This document shows, in pieces, positions 24,540 through 35,760 of a DNA stretch of 64,000 nt; the first letter of the stretch is position 1; the number at the start of each line of letters is the position of its first letter. This DNA comes from Sympetrum striolatum (Eukaryota; Arthropoda; Insecta; Odonata; Libellulidae), in NCBI GenBank assembly GCA_947579665.1, contig OX388345.1, positions 73,337,454 to 73,401,453 of the forward strand, written 5' to 3'. The notes below the pieces were generated by a model, which was not told the DNA's origin, searched no databases, and worked only from the letters and a program-made list of their open reading frames with translations. The position numbers and the translations under genes are program-made.

Positions 24540-25290
24540 GTCTGAATCCGGGAGAGTTGGCAACTCTATTCATACGTCGTTTAGTACCAGAGTAAAGTTC
24601 TCGACTCCATCGTGCACACTCTAACTTGATAAAAGACGAGAAAAAGAAGATAAACATGTTAGGGCAACATTGGAAAGTGGCAGACCCACGGAGTGAGTGA
24701 TACCCACACTGAATCACTAATACAAACAAGAACATCGGCGACAAATATCCACCGACAAAGACCAAACTTGCGCGACCATGAAATTTACAACGAACGAATA
24801 GACGGAATCGGAAACAAAAATAGCCGAATATGTGGAAGCGGGTCGACAGTGGCGCCAATGTAGCTGGAGCGGCGACAAAGGAAAGCAGGTGGGGGAGAAT
24901 TGCACAATGCTTGGCATCAACATGAAAGGCATATATTTATATGTATTTCGAGAGGGAGGGAATTTGGAAAAACTCCTTCCCCGGGAGCGGATGGAACCAT
25001 AATAACCTCCGCGGATGTGAGAGTTAAAAAAAGGGAATGAGCAGCGCGCACGTGAAAAAAATGGCGAAAAACAAAAGAAGTGCCAAATTCGTCCACCGGA
25101 AACGTTGAGCAACGCGGACTAGTTCGCCTCTTGGACTCGGAGATTACGATTTCAGTAAAATCGCGTAATAATGCCTCCCCCGCAGAGCCACAACGCTGGG
25201 AAAGTTCTTTAACCACTCAGTTAAATAAAGTTCGGGCTTCATTTGGCTGGGATGGTAAAGTTCGAAACGACCCTTTGAGATAAAACTCAG
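24540..25290. other. CpG-rich island
   Basis: GC- and CpG-rich over about 750 bp, with several overlapping minus-strand frames up to 131 codons. Their translations are Phe/Ser/Arg-rich and unlike known proteins, so I treat them as by-products of composition. Confidence 0.4.
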
Positions 25291-26039
25291 CCTTGCTCCT
25301 GCTCACTATCGAAGAATTTTTTCGCGGAATATGCCCTCGAAATTCATTTCGACAACGCTTTATTCCTACCGTTGTTTAAAAATGTTTTTCCTACCGTTTC
25401 TGCCGCAATAAAACCGAAAATAGTTATTTATCGTTTAATCTAAATTCTTTCACCAATGTCGGATATTAAGCAATTCCACCTTACATAGCATATAGTATGA
25501 AATCTATGCTAAAACTCTAGAAAATTTAACTACCCTTATCAATAGAGCAGATCAGGAATGTATTGGGTAGTTAAGTTTCTGAAATACGCAATTACTTACA
25601 ATTACTATAGAATAGTAATAAAACTTGAGAAAAAGAACAAGAAAACTTATACCTTTACCACAGAAATGTTTTTAATTGTGGAGAACTAGCACAAAGTCGA
25701 GGCCGAATTAGCAGATTTTACAATAGTATTTAATTATCAATGGGTATTCGGTATATTTAAGAAAGTTTTATGTATTTATTGTGTAAGTATCATTCATCTA
25801 GATATAAAACGATCACGAGGCGTAAAACTACCCGCTGTTTAGTTATAACAATAATTATCTTTCCTTCCTTAGCTTCCAAACTCTTTTTCTTACAGGTAAA
25901 TCTGAAATTCCACATTTTGTGATTTTATAATTCACATATTTTTAGATAAACTTTCAGGAGAATTACAGGATTGTCTTTCTGCTATTTGTTATGGTATCAC
26001 TATACCTTAGTAACTTTTAATTTCTGCTATTCATAGTAA
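25291..26039. other. AT-rich noncoding stretch
   Basis: Nothing recognised. Confidence 0.4.
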
Positions 26040-26160
26040 AAATATAATAAAATTAACAACAGGACCGCGACTCGAACAAGGTTCTTGTATTAATAAAAGA
26101 ACAAAGTATTGGAAAGGTAACTTAATGGTTAGAGCAACCGCTCTGCAAGTTAACGAAAGA
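26040..26160. repeat. tRNA-like relics, two halves in opposite orientation
   Basis: On the plus strand, GGTAACTTAATGGTTAGAGC followed by AACCGCTCTGCAAGTTAACG looks like the D and anticodon arms of a tRNA. On the minus strand, about 60 bases to the left, GTTCGAGTCGCGGTCC looks like a T arm. They cannot fold into one tRNA. This is probably debris of tRNA-derived SINEs. Confidence 0.35.
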
Positions 26161-26249
26161 ACTAAGTGATAATACGGTAAATAAACATCCACTGAACAAA
26201 TAAAGATCTAACATTTGTACGTATAAAATCATAAAACTCACGTAAAGCC

Positions 26250-26640
26250 GACGCAATCGCTTTATCCACATGAACAAGGGCCCCGCGACTTCAAACACTC
26301 CGGGGGAGATCAAAGACCGTGAAATATGAAGAGGGAAAAAAAGATTCATCCGTCAAGGTCCGTCAGCGTCACCCAATAGAGGGCGTCTCCCAAACAAATG
26401 AGCGCGAGAGCGGCGTGTTTGTTGTTGACGGTGCATTTAGGACGCGCTGCCGAGTGCACGGATCGCCGCCCTCCGACAATGACGTGAGCCTCGAGTGCAT
26501 CGCTCGAAAGCGAAATGAATGAGTTTGGGAGGATAAACATTCGAGGGGGCGAAAATGCAGGTGAGAGAATGGGGATTAGGTAAGTAAACGTCAAGTGTTT
26601 GGACGTGCTCAAAAGAAGGGAGAGGAGTGAACACAACGGA
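26250..26640. other. CpG-rich island with donor-like sites
   Basis: CpG-rich. Two good donor-like sites lie at its right side: AATGCAG|GTGAGAG near 26560 and GATTAG|GTAAGTAA near 26580. A 67-codon plus-strand frame ends at 26522 without reaching either. It could be an untranslated first exon with a promoter, but this is speculative. Confidence 0.35.
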
Positions 26641-26739
26641 GGAGATGGGCGACAGGCCCGTTGGGGAAAATGAGCACGAGGATATTTTTATTCAAGGCGT
26701 TTTTTTGGGTGTAACATAATTAAAGGATTAGAGCCAGGT

Positions 26740-27128
26740 TCTAATGAGTCAAGAGCACGACCGGCAACTCGACTTTCATACACGACTTGCAAGTACGTCG
26801 TAGTCGTGTACGACTCATCTCATTAAATTGTCTCATAGCATGTTCAGCCGAGTAAAGTAAAGCAAAATGTCCGAGTGACGAGAGGGAATCTCCATCGTTT
26901 GATAGAAATCGAATTTTAAGATTTTATACTATAGTAAATTTTATATTAATTTTATACTTATATAGCAAAGATACCTTTTCGCGATTACTTTTAACAAAAT
27001 AGATCATTTCACTCAATTCATACAGTGAATCAACATTAGTCCTTGCATCCTATCCGGTACACGCAAGCTACTCGACTGACTCGATCGTGTACGACTGGCA
27101 GTTGCTCGACCGCTGGTTTTCACTAGCA
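26740..27128. mobile_element. Possible foldback/MITE-type element with CGACT-rich inverted arms
   Basis: The left arm (about 26740-26815) and the reverse complement of the right arm (about 27050-27128) share AATG...GTC, CGACCGGCAACT/GGTCGAGCAACT and TACACGA blocks. Both arms are rich in CGACT-like units, including the palindromic GAGTCGTACACGAC. They enclose an AT-rich core of about 230 bp without a frame. The arms are diverged. Confidence 0.45.
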
Positions 27129-27639
27129 TTACACTCACTATTATAATAATTATTCATACGAGGAATGTGATCTTTTCGATGATTTTGGTTAATGAACACT
27201 TTTGTCTTATAATGACCATAATGAATGGAAAGTCTTGTTCGACGCAGGTCGGGGTGTACTTAAGAATAATTATTAATATAAATTAGTTTGTAACCAATAA
27301 GGTCTACGGGCTCTCATTCTCTTACGTCAAAGTTGAAGGAAATACAGTAAATTATATGAATAAATTCCTGAATCAATTTTTCCTGAGGCATATTAGAAAT
27401 TACTTCCTGTTGATATCGACCATTTCCTCTGTGAAGCAGAAAATTCACGCTAGGACGTCATAGAAATTTCACTTTTACGGAGGATTACCAGGTTTTCAGC
27501 AAGCAGAACATTTGTTCGTTCAGGAACATTAGGATAATGGGATTTCAGCCACTATTTTTACCATTCTTGAGCGCCGCAATACACAATTACGAAACCATCG
27601 AAGAAAGCACCTAGGGAAAAAAAAACAGGACGAGGAATA
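27129..27639. other. Noncoding stretch
   Basis: AT-rich; nothing recognised. Confidence 0.4.
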
Positions 27640-28200
27640 ATTGACTTCGCCGTGACAATGACGGACCCACGTCACTCGCCACGTGCTCTTCCCGACAATA
27701 CCCACTCAACAATGACCCCTCGCGACAATGCACTTCGCGGTGGACGAGGAAAGTCAGATAGGGCATCGAGGCGACATTGGCGGGAAGAAACCGTTCTTGC
27801 GCGGGAAAAAAATCAGCGGGCGGGAAACACCATTTTGAAGATCATAAATTGCTGGAGAAACCGTCGAATGGCACGCTTTCTAAGCAACTGAGTCATGAGG
27901 TGTTCAGATGGACGCACAGTGGGAGAAACACGAAAAAGTAGCGAAAACAAAAATATGACCGCCTGAAGGAATCCCAACGGTCCAGAGAGACGTATTTGGA
28001 GCGTAGAAATCGGGTAAAAACGCGAAGAAAAAGGGGATTATGGCTCCCCGGCGCAAAGGCAGTCCACTTGAAGCCGTCACGTGACTAATCAAATTTGCCT
28101 AGCGACTGATGACGACCGAAGCTTCGCAATGGTACGTTCAAGAGCTGCGCAAACAGTCGGAGAACAAAAGAAGTGGCGGGGATCTCATTGAGTCGTGGGA
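27640..28200. promoter_or_regulatory. CpG-rich island with clustered factor-binding-like motifs
   Basis: Within 27654-27730 there are four ACAAT-type sites, as bound by SOX factors: GACAATG, GACAATA, AACAATG and GACAATG. A reverse-like GACATTG follows at 27773. Three GGCGGGAA-like (E2F-type) sites lie at 27777-27786, 27797-27809 and 27816-27828. Two E-boxes are present: CCACGTGC at 27679-27686 and the perfect 10-base palindrome GTCACGTGAC at 28076-28085. The density of motifs and CpG in an AT-rich setting suggests a promoter or enhancer. No TATA box, initiator or coding exon could be fixed. Confidence 0.4.
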
Positions 28201-28204
28201 GTGG

Positions 28205-28500
28205 GATTTTAATCGGAGGGGACAGAATGAAGATGATTAATGCGTGGGGGGAAGAAAAGAAGATACAGAAAAAAGGTTAAAATGGAAGCATAAAATAGTT
28301 CAGGACTTGACAGCCAGCGATTCAACAATATTCTAAAAGAAGATATTTCTGAAATTGAATTTATGTATAGTTGTAAATCATGTTGAATGACGCATAGGCT
28401 GAGATAAGTTACCAAGAAGAAAAGGACTTGATATTGAAGAGGGAATATTGCGACACATGAACATACCGTAAGGTAGAACACATACATATTACTGTACATA
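28205..28500 (+). mobile_element. Probable LINE 3' end (heavily decayed)
   Basis: The 3' end ACATACCGTAAGGTAGAACA matches the ends at 10.36 kb (CTACCGAAAGGTAGAACACT) and 11.71 kb. The sequence upstream is purine-rich like the other LINE fragments and contains AAGTTACCAAGAAGAAAAGG. No block of the reverse transcriptase is readable, so only the terminus is supported. Confidence 0.45.
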
Positions 28501-29871
28501 CATATATGGGACACATGGTAGGGTTTACTACAAAAGATTAGCTGCGGTTCTCACGATAGGCGGACCTCAAGATTAAGTGATCTTACTTTATTAATCTTGG
28601 AAACAGAAGAGTTCATCATTGATGGCAAGCAAATGACAGATTTTTGTGTTTTAAAAACCAGCAAACATACCGGAAGAAATATTTCGATTGATATAGTTTT
28701 GGGTTATTGCCAACGTATTACAAATATGAAATCATTAGTTTTAATTTGTGTGTAATAAAAGAGTGCCTTAAAGTGTTTTTAACATTATATTCTTTTAAAA
28801 ATCCATCCAAAGAAAATGTTCTTACTTTTATACAAACTTTAGCTGAAATAATGACTATACATATAAAAATATGATATTACAATTTTTCTTTGTATAAATA
28901 TAATAATTTTGGGCCCAAGAATAATGAACCGAAGTAAGAATAATTCAAAGATAAGTAAATTCCTGTACAAATTAACTTACTTCATTACTAACTTTGAAAA
29001 CAAATGCTTCTCATTAAGTCAGGTCTTTTCACATTTAAAAAATAATATGTGAAATGCAGCACAAATATACATAAACTTGTTTTCAATATCACCAATTACT
29101 CAATCCTCAAGACACACATCAAATACAAAAGAATGCAATGAGATCATAAGAATAACGATGTTACTAAAGACAGTGATTTATAAAGGAACGATTTTGCAGG
29201 AACGAAAAAATAATGGAGATTAAGTAACTCTTACAATTAGCTAAGCGGAACTTCGTGAATAAATTTTAGTCCTTGATGCAACATAAAATTACGATGTACT
29301 ATTTAGGACGATCTAATTCTAATTTTGGCACAAGCATATCTTCTCAAAAAATTGCTAAATACATTCGCAATTAGCGCAAATTGAGCCGAACGAGGAATTC
29401 GCTAATGAGGACTGCCAAATTAGCACGAGGGGAAGTTTACTTCGTGATAGCACGAGAATAAAATCTGCATCGCTGATGAGGATTCCTTTAGAAAAATATG
29501 GCCGAATTTATTTGATTTTCTAATTTCCTCGAACGGGCAATAAAAAGAGCACAAGCTATGGCCTCTTCATTGGAAAGGAGTTTATCGCAGAGATTTTTAT
29601 TTGCACGTGCTACAGAGACAGTACTTGTGCGATAAGGCCTTATCTGGAGAGGTCGAAAGGACAGCTTACGTATTAAAAATCGCCGGGACTCCCGATGGGA
29701 ATTGAAGCAATTGGATGCATGCAGAAACATGATTACGCGATTGCAAACAATGCTTCCTCGGTTGGCCACTATTGCACCGGGCAAGTCGATACATGCAGTA
29801 GACGATCAGAATTTACGCATATCAAAAGGCAAGTATAGTTTAGATGATATTTAAGTTCTCAATAAGCATTC
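28501..29871. other. AT-rich noncoding stretch
   Basis: Nothing recognised. A slightly CpG-richer part at 29480-29790 carries a 98-codon minus-strand frame without family resemblance. Confidence 0.4.
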
Positions 29872-30150
29872 GGTTAATTATGCTAAGCAATGATGCAGTA
29901 ATCAATATGCGAAATTCAAGTATATATAACACAAAATAGGAAAGATTATAGAAAGACATGCATTGATAGTGCTCAGGTACTCTGTAGCAATTCATATACG
30001 AAACTCATGCGTATTTAATATAAAATATAAACGATTATTGCAGGAAATGGGTTGATTATGCTAAGAAATTCTGTAGAAATCCATATGCGAAATAAATGTT
30101 TATATAACGCAAAGTAAAAACGATCATGGAAAAAAATGGGTCGATAAATA
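29872..30150 (+). repeat. Tandem repeat, 89-bp unit, about 3.1 copies
   Basis: The landmarks GCTAAG/GCTCAG/GCTAAG fall exactly 89 bases apart (29882, 29971, 30060). Each is followed by T/AGCAGTA or TCTGTAG, AATNCATATNCGAAA, TATATAAC-like and AAACGAT(T/C)AT blocks. A fourth unit begins at about 30138 (GGGTCGATAAATAT) and fades out. Units differ by roughly a fifth to a third of positions by eye, so this is an old array. Confidence 0.8.
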
Positions 30151-31356
30151 TATTGAAAGAGGAAATGCAGGGAATGTTATGGAAATAAAAGATTATGAGG
30201 AAATAAGACAGACATAGAATTACAGGTCCGTATTGATAGAAAGTAGGGATTGTGAAAGATAGAATAGTAATGCAGGTTGCAGTAGAAAGAATACGTACAT
30301 ATCGTATGTTATTGGGCCATATAAATGGAGGGCTAAATTATGAGGAAGTAAATAAAAGTTGAGAATTGGGATTAAGTTGGGAATTTATGGTATATGAACC
30401 CACCCATGTGTGAGTGTGTGATTTTGCGTGCAGCATAAAAATTATGCAGACAAAAAATGATTCCCGATAAGTTGAGGTTTTGTATGTCTAGAGGTACATA
30501 CATGTACAGGATGGTAATGAAGAATACATAAATAAATAGTGAGCGAACACAAATGACCGAGCATGACATATAGTCTTTGTCTCTGCTTCTATTTACTGGA
30601 AAACCTCCACGGTTGTATCCAGGACAGTTAATTTCGGGCTGAATCATTTCAATTAGAGCAACCGTTCCCATAAATGCAACAGAATGACGATGGGGGATTG
30701 AATGACAATAATCTCTCCAAACATCAAACGAGCTGTACAAAGCCAGGGTCTCTTTGAAAGGAAATGGCGAGTGAGGATTTAGAGACATTCAATCGAGCTG
30801 AGTGACAGGAAACAAGCGAGGCACGAAATTAAGTAATTCCGTCAAGAGACGAAACGAAAACGCCCTGGTTTCAAAGCCCATTGTGCCCACAGACACAAAA
30901 ATGCTATTGAAGATAGGAATACGATGCACAAGAAAACCGGGGCGAAGCTTCAATACAAATTACAATGGTGATGAGCTAGTATAATAACACTGACTTTATG
31001 TGGTTCATAGGTAGGAACATAAAAGGATAGGGATGGCCAACGTATGTTGTGTGATAACATTAATGAGATCAAGCGTCACTGTGAAATTTCAGAAGCATCT
31101 TGAAAGAAGAATGCTACGTAATGAGTGTAGATGAAAATTGTCTAAGGCTTACACCTTTTCAAACTCAAACCAGTAAGAATAAAAAATGTGTACAAACGAT
31201 TAACTTAAAAGCTCCCAAAACCGTAAAAACAATGGAGACAAAACTACGTCAATAAAAAAATCTTAAAAACAATGGAGACATATATTATACGTATTATAGA
31301 AACCAAGCTGATATCATCAGAGGTAAACGAATGGTTTGCAACTAATTATTGTTAGG
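30151..31356. other. Noncoding stretch with one long minus-strand frame
   Basis: The minus strand at 30372-30788 is open for 138 codons from an ATG (beginning MSLNPHSPFPFKETLALYSS, with a hydrophobic segment in the middle). It has no recognised domain and no clear splice sites, and I regard it as chance. A 19-base motif around AAAAACAATGGAGACA is duplicated 39 bases apart at 31223 and 31262. Confidence 0.3.
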
Positions 31357-31565
31357 TTATACAAGAAGTGAAAAATAATGACTTGGCTGGGACTTGAACC
31401 CAGGTCTCCCACTTTCCGGGCAGGTGTTCTTAGCAAACAAAATGCCGAGCCATGTCCTTTTCACTTCTGTAAATGGGGGCTTTTTTCTGTAAGAAAATCT
31501 GCCCGGAAAGTGTGAGATCTGGGTTCGAGTCCCAGCCAAGTCATCATTTTTCACTTCTTGTAAAA
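31357..31565. mobile_element. Inverted pair of short tRNA-like SINEs (foldback of 209 bp)
   Basis: The outer 67 bases on each side are reverse complements with five mismatches (31357-31423 against 31499-31565). On the minus strand the left half folds as a tRNA-like unit (31380-31456). The acceptor GACATGG/CCAAGTC has one mismatch, box B is GGGTTCAAGTCCC, and the anticodon-like loop is CCGGAAA. A 3' tail TTATTTTTCACTTCTTGTA follows. The right half carries the same T arm (GGGTTCGAGTCCCAGCC) and tail on the plus strand but lacks a normal 5' half. Related single copies lie at 32.38 and 36.46 kb. The transcript would form a very long hairpin. Confidence 0.75.
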
Positions 31566-31920
31566 TCCTGGGTTAAGTGGCACGCTTTCCTAGGCCAAGT
31601 AAAATTTAATTTCCATCATTTGATTATTGTAGATTGAGTTTCATTTAATTAGTGTTGGTTAATGTTCTTCTTTTAAGATGTCCATGTTGTACGATAAGAA
31701 CGCATTAAATCGCATGTTTTTAAACGTCTCATAAGATACTATGAACTACATACATTGAGACCTGAAAGGGTTCCATCTTTGTCTTTATTATATAATCTAT
31801 GATTATAGGTAAGATATTATGATATAATTGCATGATTTCCCATAGTTTGCAAATTTATAAAATCAATTTCCTCTCTTTTAAACAAAAAACACGAAGTGAA
31901 ACAGATTGGAGATAATGAAA
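31566..31920. other. AT-rich noncoding stretch
   Basis: Nothing recognised before the LINE fragment. Confidence 0.4.
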
Positions 31921-32383
31921 GATATTTGCAAGTGTCCAATTCTTAATCGGGGATTAGTAGAATGGAACAATTTACCTGGAAAAGTTTTAGAGTCTTTTCC
32001 CCATTCTTATAATGTATTTATCAATAAAATAGAAAGGGTTTCGTGATTTTGTTGTAATGTTTTAAATATTGTAATACTGTTGCAAATTTTTAAACACTGT
32101 AATTTTAAAATATTGTATGATTACAAGGAAAAACGGATTTTTTTCCTTGGGAGTTTTCCTAGGTGCACACCCTTATGTGCAAAGTACCTTAACCCTTTCC
32201 TTGCGTATTGCATGATTGTAGTATATTTCTGAAATATTTAAAAAAATTGTAATAATATGCAAGACGTACTGCTTTCGGGAGGTTTTGGAGGGGTTTCCTC
32301 ACGACTATTTAATTTTTGCCTCTCCCGCAGGAATGACCACCACCTGGCCTGGTGCCTAATTGTAGTACTCACAAATAAATAAA
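31921..32383 (+). mobile_element. LINE 3' end: CR1/Jockey/L2-like C-terminus, 3' UTR and AAAT tail
   Basis: The frame reads DICKCPILNRGLVEWNNLPG, then KVLESFPHSYNVFINKIERV and S, ending in TGA at 32044. The 'R..VEWNNLP..V....S...F...L' pattern marks the last residues of reverse transcriptases in CR1/Jockey/L2-like LINEs. The 3' UTR holds CTTGGGAGTTTTCCTAGG, GTGCACACCCTTATGTGCA (hairpin) and AACCCTTTCC, then CACCACCTGGCCTGGTG. It ends in (AAAT)n at 32371-32384, the short microsatellite tail typical of these clades. The 5' part is missing. A tRNA-like SINE follows directly. Confidence 0.75.
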
Positions 32384-32466
32384 TATCTTGGTCAAGAGCA
32401 GCTCTCGATACGTGGAAGATATGGGTTCGATTCCCGGTCACGTCAACATCTTTCTCTTCTCAAGTT
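32384..32466 (+). mobile_element. Short tRNA-like SINE, second family (5'-truncated)
   Basis: GGTCAAGAGCAGCTCTCG resembles D and anticodon arms. ATGGGTTCGATTCCCGGTCA is a good T arm. The tail CATCTTTCTCTTCTCAAG matches the CATTTTTCACTTCTTGTA tail of the unit at 31.4 kb. The first part of the acceptor stem is replaced by the AAAT tail of the LINE to its left. Confidence 0.55.
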
Positions 32467-33084
32467 TTTTCTACGTCAACATTTTCATTAACACTTTTTA
32501 TGTTCCTTCATTTGTGAACTGACGAAAAGCTGTAATAAACCTTCAGAGGGGAGGGCATTCAATTCCAGGGGCCTTCGAGAAGGGAGCTGTACTTCCCGAG
32601 AGGTGGAAGATTGATGAAACGATACCGTCATTAAAAAAATAAGAGGCTGGCGCAACTGAATTATATGGGACTTTCCCATGAAGTTACGCAGCATTGAAAC
32701 TTCATCAGGAAACTTTCGCACCTAATTGACACCTCATAAGAAAACTTTAGGGCTTACTTAAGAAAATGAGTAGTAGCCGAACGCGAGGAAATTGCAGAGA
32801 TTGAAAGCTGGTTAAGAAAAGGCGAATACGTAGAACTTATGGTGTCTCCATAAAGATTTCTTAAGTAAACGACAGCAAAATGAATGGAAATTGTAGAGAT
32901 GACTACGATCTGCTCATGATTATTAATACTATTTAGTTCTGGCCATATTTGATGGAACTTATCCATATTTGTTTCAATGTAAACAGAATTTTTCAAATCT
33001 AAATTATTACGTTTCTATACAACAAATTATCAACTGAAACTATTACTATCAATCGTATGCTTTTGAATTATAAGCTCACTTATG
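32467..33084. other. Noncoding stretch
   Basis: No gene. Three minus-strand frames of 67-80 codons match nothing known. Confidence 0.35.
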
Positions 33085-33195
33085 AGAAGTCTTCTTCTGT
33101 GCACTTTTATTAAGCTATCTCTTTTTTAAGTTTACATGAAGAAGGGTTAGATGTAAGAAGAGACTTTATTTAGAACGAGATTGAGACTATAAAGT
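33085..33195 (-). repeat. Dispersed repeat family B, fragment
   Basis: TCTTCTTCTGTGCACTTTTA, AAGCTATCTC, GGGTTAGATGTAAGAAGAGA and CTTTAT match the reverse complement of 44410-44520. The terminal ACTTTAT...ATAAAGTC piece is palindromic here, which suggests an inverted terminal repeat. Confidence 0.55.
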
Positions 33196-33371
33196 CCATT
33201 ATTATTATTTTTTATAAAAATTTCTGAAGTTGCCCAGCATACTTGCAGCGGTAAGTACAAGACCTACTAAATGAAGCAGGAAAATTAAAGAAAAATTATC
33301 TATCGTGATTTATCACAAACATTGGAAAAAACTAGAAAAAAGTCATTGTTCCACATTTTGTTAACAAAAAC

Positions 33372-33412
33372 GCCTGACCGGTTTCGACGAATTAGCACCA
33401 TCTTCCACTATT
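33372..33412 (-). repeat. Copy of the GATG...CGAAACCGGT module (minus)
   Basis: The minus strand reads GAAGATGGTGCTAATTCGTC and then GAAACCGGTCAGGCG, the clearest form of this module together with the one at 51.3 kb. Confidence 0.5.
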
Positions 33413-35760
33413 TTTTGTGTTGTAATAGTACAAATAAAAATTATAATTAGTCAAGTTTCTTTTCATAATGGATTCCGACAATACTTCGCCTCATTCGGTG
33501 AGTTTTACAACATATATTTATAACAATCAGTATGCATACTTCCGATGGTAATCCGATGAATACATCAATTTGGGCGCCTAATGTATACAGAATGTCCGGG
33601 TTAATCGTATAATAATTCAAAATGTAATAACTTGGGAAGTAATGGAGATATTTATTAGCGGTTTGCTTCTGCTAGTTTGGTAAACTCAAAATGTTTTCTA
33701 TGCTTGCTTGATGATGGCGTACCTTGCCATTATGCAGTAATTGTGAGGGATTTCTTGGATAATGAGTTCCAAATTCGCTTGATAGGGAGAGGTAGTTCAT
33801 CGATTAATTGGCCCCTAGAAACCCAGACATGAGTCCACTTGATTGTTACTGTAGGTATTTATCAAGAATCAAGTGTACCAGTTCTTGATCTACTAGAACT
33901 GCAGCTATTTTAAATGTTACGCCTATAAGGCTTCAAAACACTTGGAAAGAGTAAAATACAAATTAGATGTCTTTCTACCACTATTGGTGCACATATAGTG
34001 GTGTATTAACTGAGTAAAAAATTTAGAATTACCATACTTCAAGAAACAAACCGCCAATAAATATCTTAACTAACTCTTTAATTATTACATTTAGTACTAT
34101 TATACGTTTAACCCGGAGACCCTGTATAGTATGAACATATTAGTTGTAAATTAAACTAACAAATTATAAACTATCGAAAATCATTTGAAGCGACAGAATC
34201 AGAGTAGAAATCAAAGTTGCGCGTAGCACACCAAGGTACAAGCACAAAGCGTTTCGGGGAAATCTTTTGATGGAATTTCGAGGGTCGCTCCGTACTTGAA
34301 TCCCGCTGAAATCGAATTCGCCATCCCTCGCTTTAATTCTTTTAGTCGATCTTCCACGAGAAACGCTTTCAGCGGATCCGATTCGCTCGGCTACATTTCT
34401 TTTGATCTTCCGGCTCTCCTGGTAAAAGTTTTAATCCCCTTTGGAATGCACAATGGAAATCAAAAGAATCCAGCTTCTCTCAAAAATATATATAAACATA
34501 ATACATCAAAGTTGACCTTCACTTGACGAGGCCTTCATTCTGCGATATTCCATGGGCATATAAAGAGAAAATATCTTTTTAAGTGTGGCATTACGAAAAA
34601 GTTTTTACATTACATGCCTGTTAAGAGTTGTATCACCAAATTCGCTTTATTGCCGCAATGATCTCATATATTTCTACAACAACGAAATTATAAATTTCTA
34701 TTAATTTACAACGAAATTATAAATTTCTATTATTTGTCTGCTGGTGCAGGTTAGAGAAAAATGTATCTTTCATCTATTTTGTCAGAGTTTAGTGATGATA
34801 TGAAAGCTACAGAGGTTAGAGTCATGCTGAATGATTAAGAACTGAATACGCTCTCCCATTATTGAATGCCAAGAAAAGTGCTGTTCGTAGTCATTCCGCT
34901 TCACTTAAATGTTCCACATGTAGAATTCTGTATTAGTGAGGTAGGCAAGGGAAATATTCCTCACTCCTCATATTTTTTCGAAGAAGAATCGCTACTTACT
35001 ATCACTCCCCATTTTTCAGTAGGCCTCATTTCTTCCTACTATATAGCTCTTCGAAAATTATGCTAGAAGGAATTAGGTTCTAACCTAAATGTTTTACAGG
35101 CAGACGTTGAAAATATAACACAAGGCAAACTTAAAACGAGGATTAAATAAGATGAAATTGTACCAATTTACAAAACACGGCAAGTACAACAAGAAGAACT
35201 CATACTTGTTATCATACAAGGGTAGGTATAATAGAAATCAAAAGTATCATAACATGAAATCTGAGAGCATATATAATCACATACTCCTACATACATGAAA
35301 CACTTAAGTAAATACTCGAGAAGAAAACATCTGGATTCATACATAAATACAATCGGATAAAAGAATCGCTTGTCTTTAGCACGCCGGCCTCTCGTTAACC
35401 ATCCCGCTTTCCCGAGAGATAACCTGCTTTGAGAATTTCCTCCTTCATAAATCTCTCCAGTCGACAATCTCCTTTCCCTGTTAGATGAAAAGCTGTCTCA
35501 TTATCTCTACCTCAATTATACTTCTTGATTTAATTTCTCCCCCGAGGCCCCTCTCCTTTCGTGAACTTCCTTTATTCCACCAGTACAGAAAACGCTCTTT
35601 TTTGCAAGGTAAAATGTTGACGAAATGATAGTTGAGGAGGATATTGAATTTGGGATATTTTCTTCTGGTAAACAATTATCATGACATGTATCGTAAACGA
35701 CAGATTTAATCGGATTCCCGCAGATTTGTACTTCCCGTAACACAAAGCTTCCGGGTCTTC
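33413..35760. other. Noncoding stretch with small repeats
   Basis: A 29-base unit (ACAACGAAATTATAAATTTC...) is exactly tandemly duplicated at 34679-34736 apart from the last bases. At 34785-34822 (minus) there is a scrap of family A (CTCTGTAGCTTTCATATCAT). A CpG-richer patch lies at 34200-34440. No gene was found. Confidence 0.5.

Noticed and set aside
24487..25216. Overlapping minus-strand frames of 99-131 codons
   Set aside because: They lie in a CpG-rich island, overlap each other in different frames, are rich in Phe/Ser/Arg/Cys and resemble no family. No splice sites support them.
30372..30788. 138-codon minus-strand frame with a hydrophobic segment
   Set aside because: No recognised domain or splice signals. 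One frame of this length is expected by chance in a window of this size.
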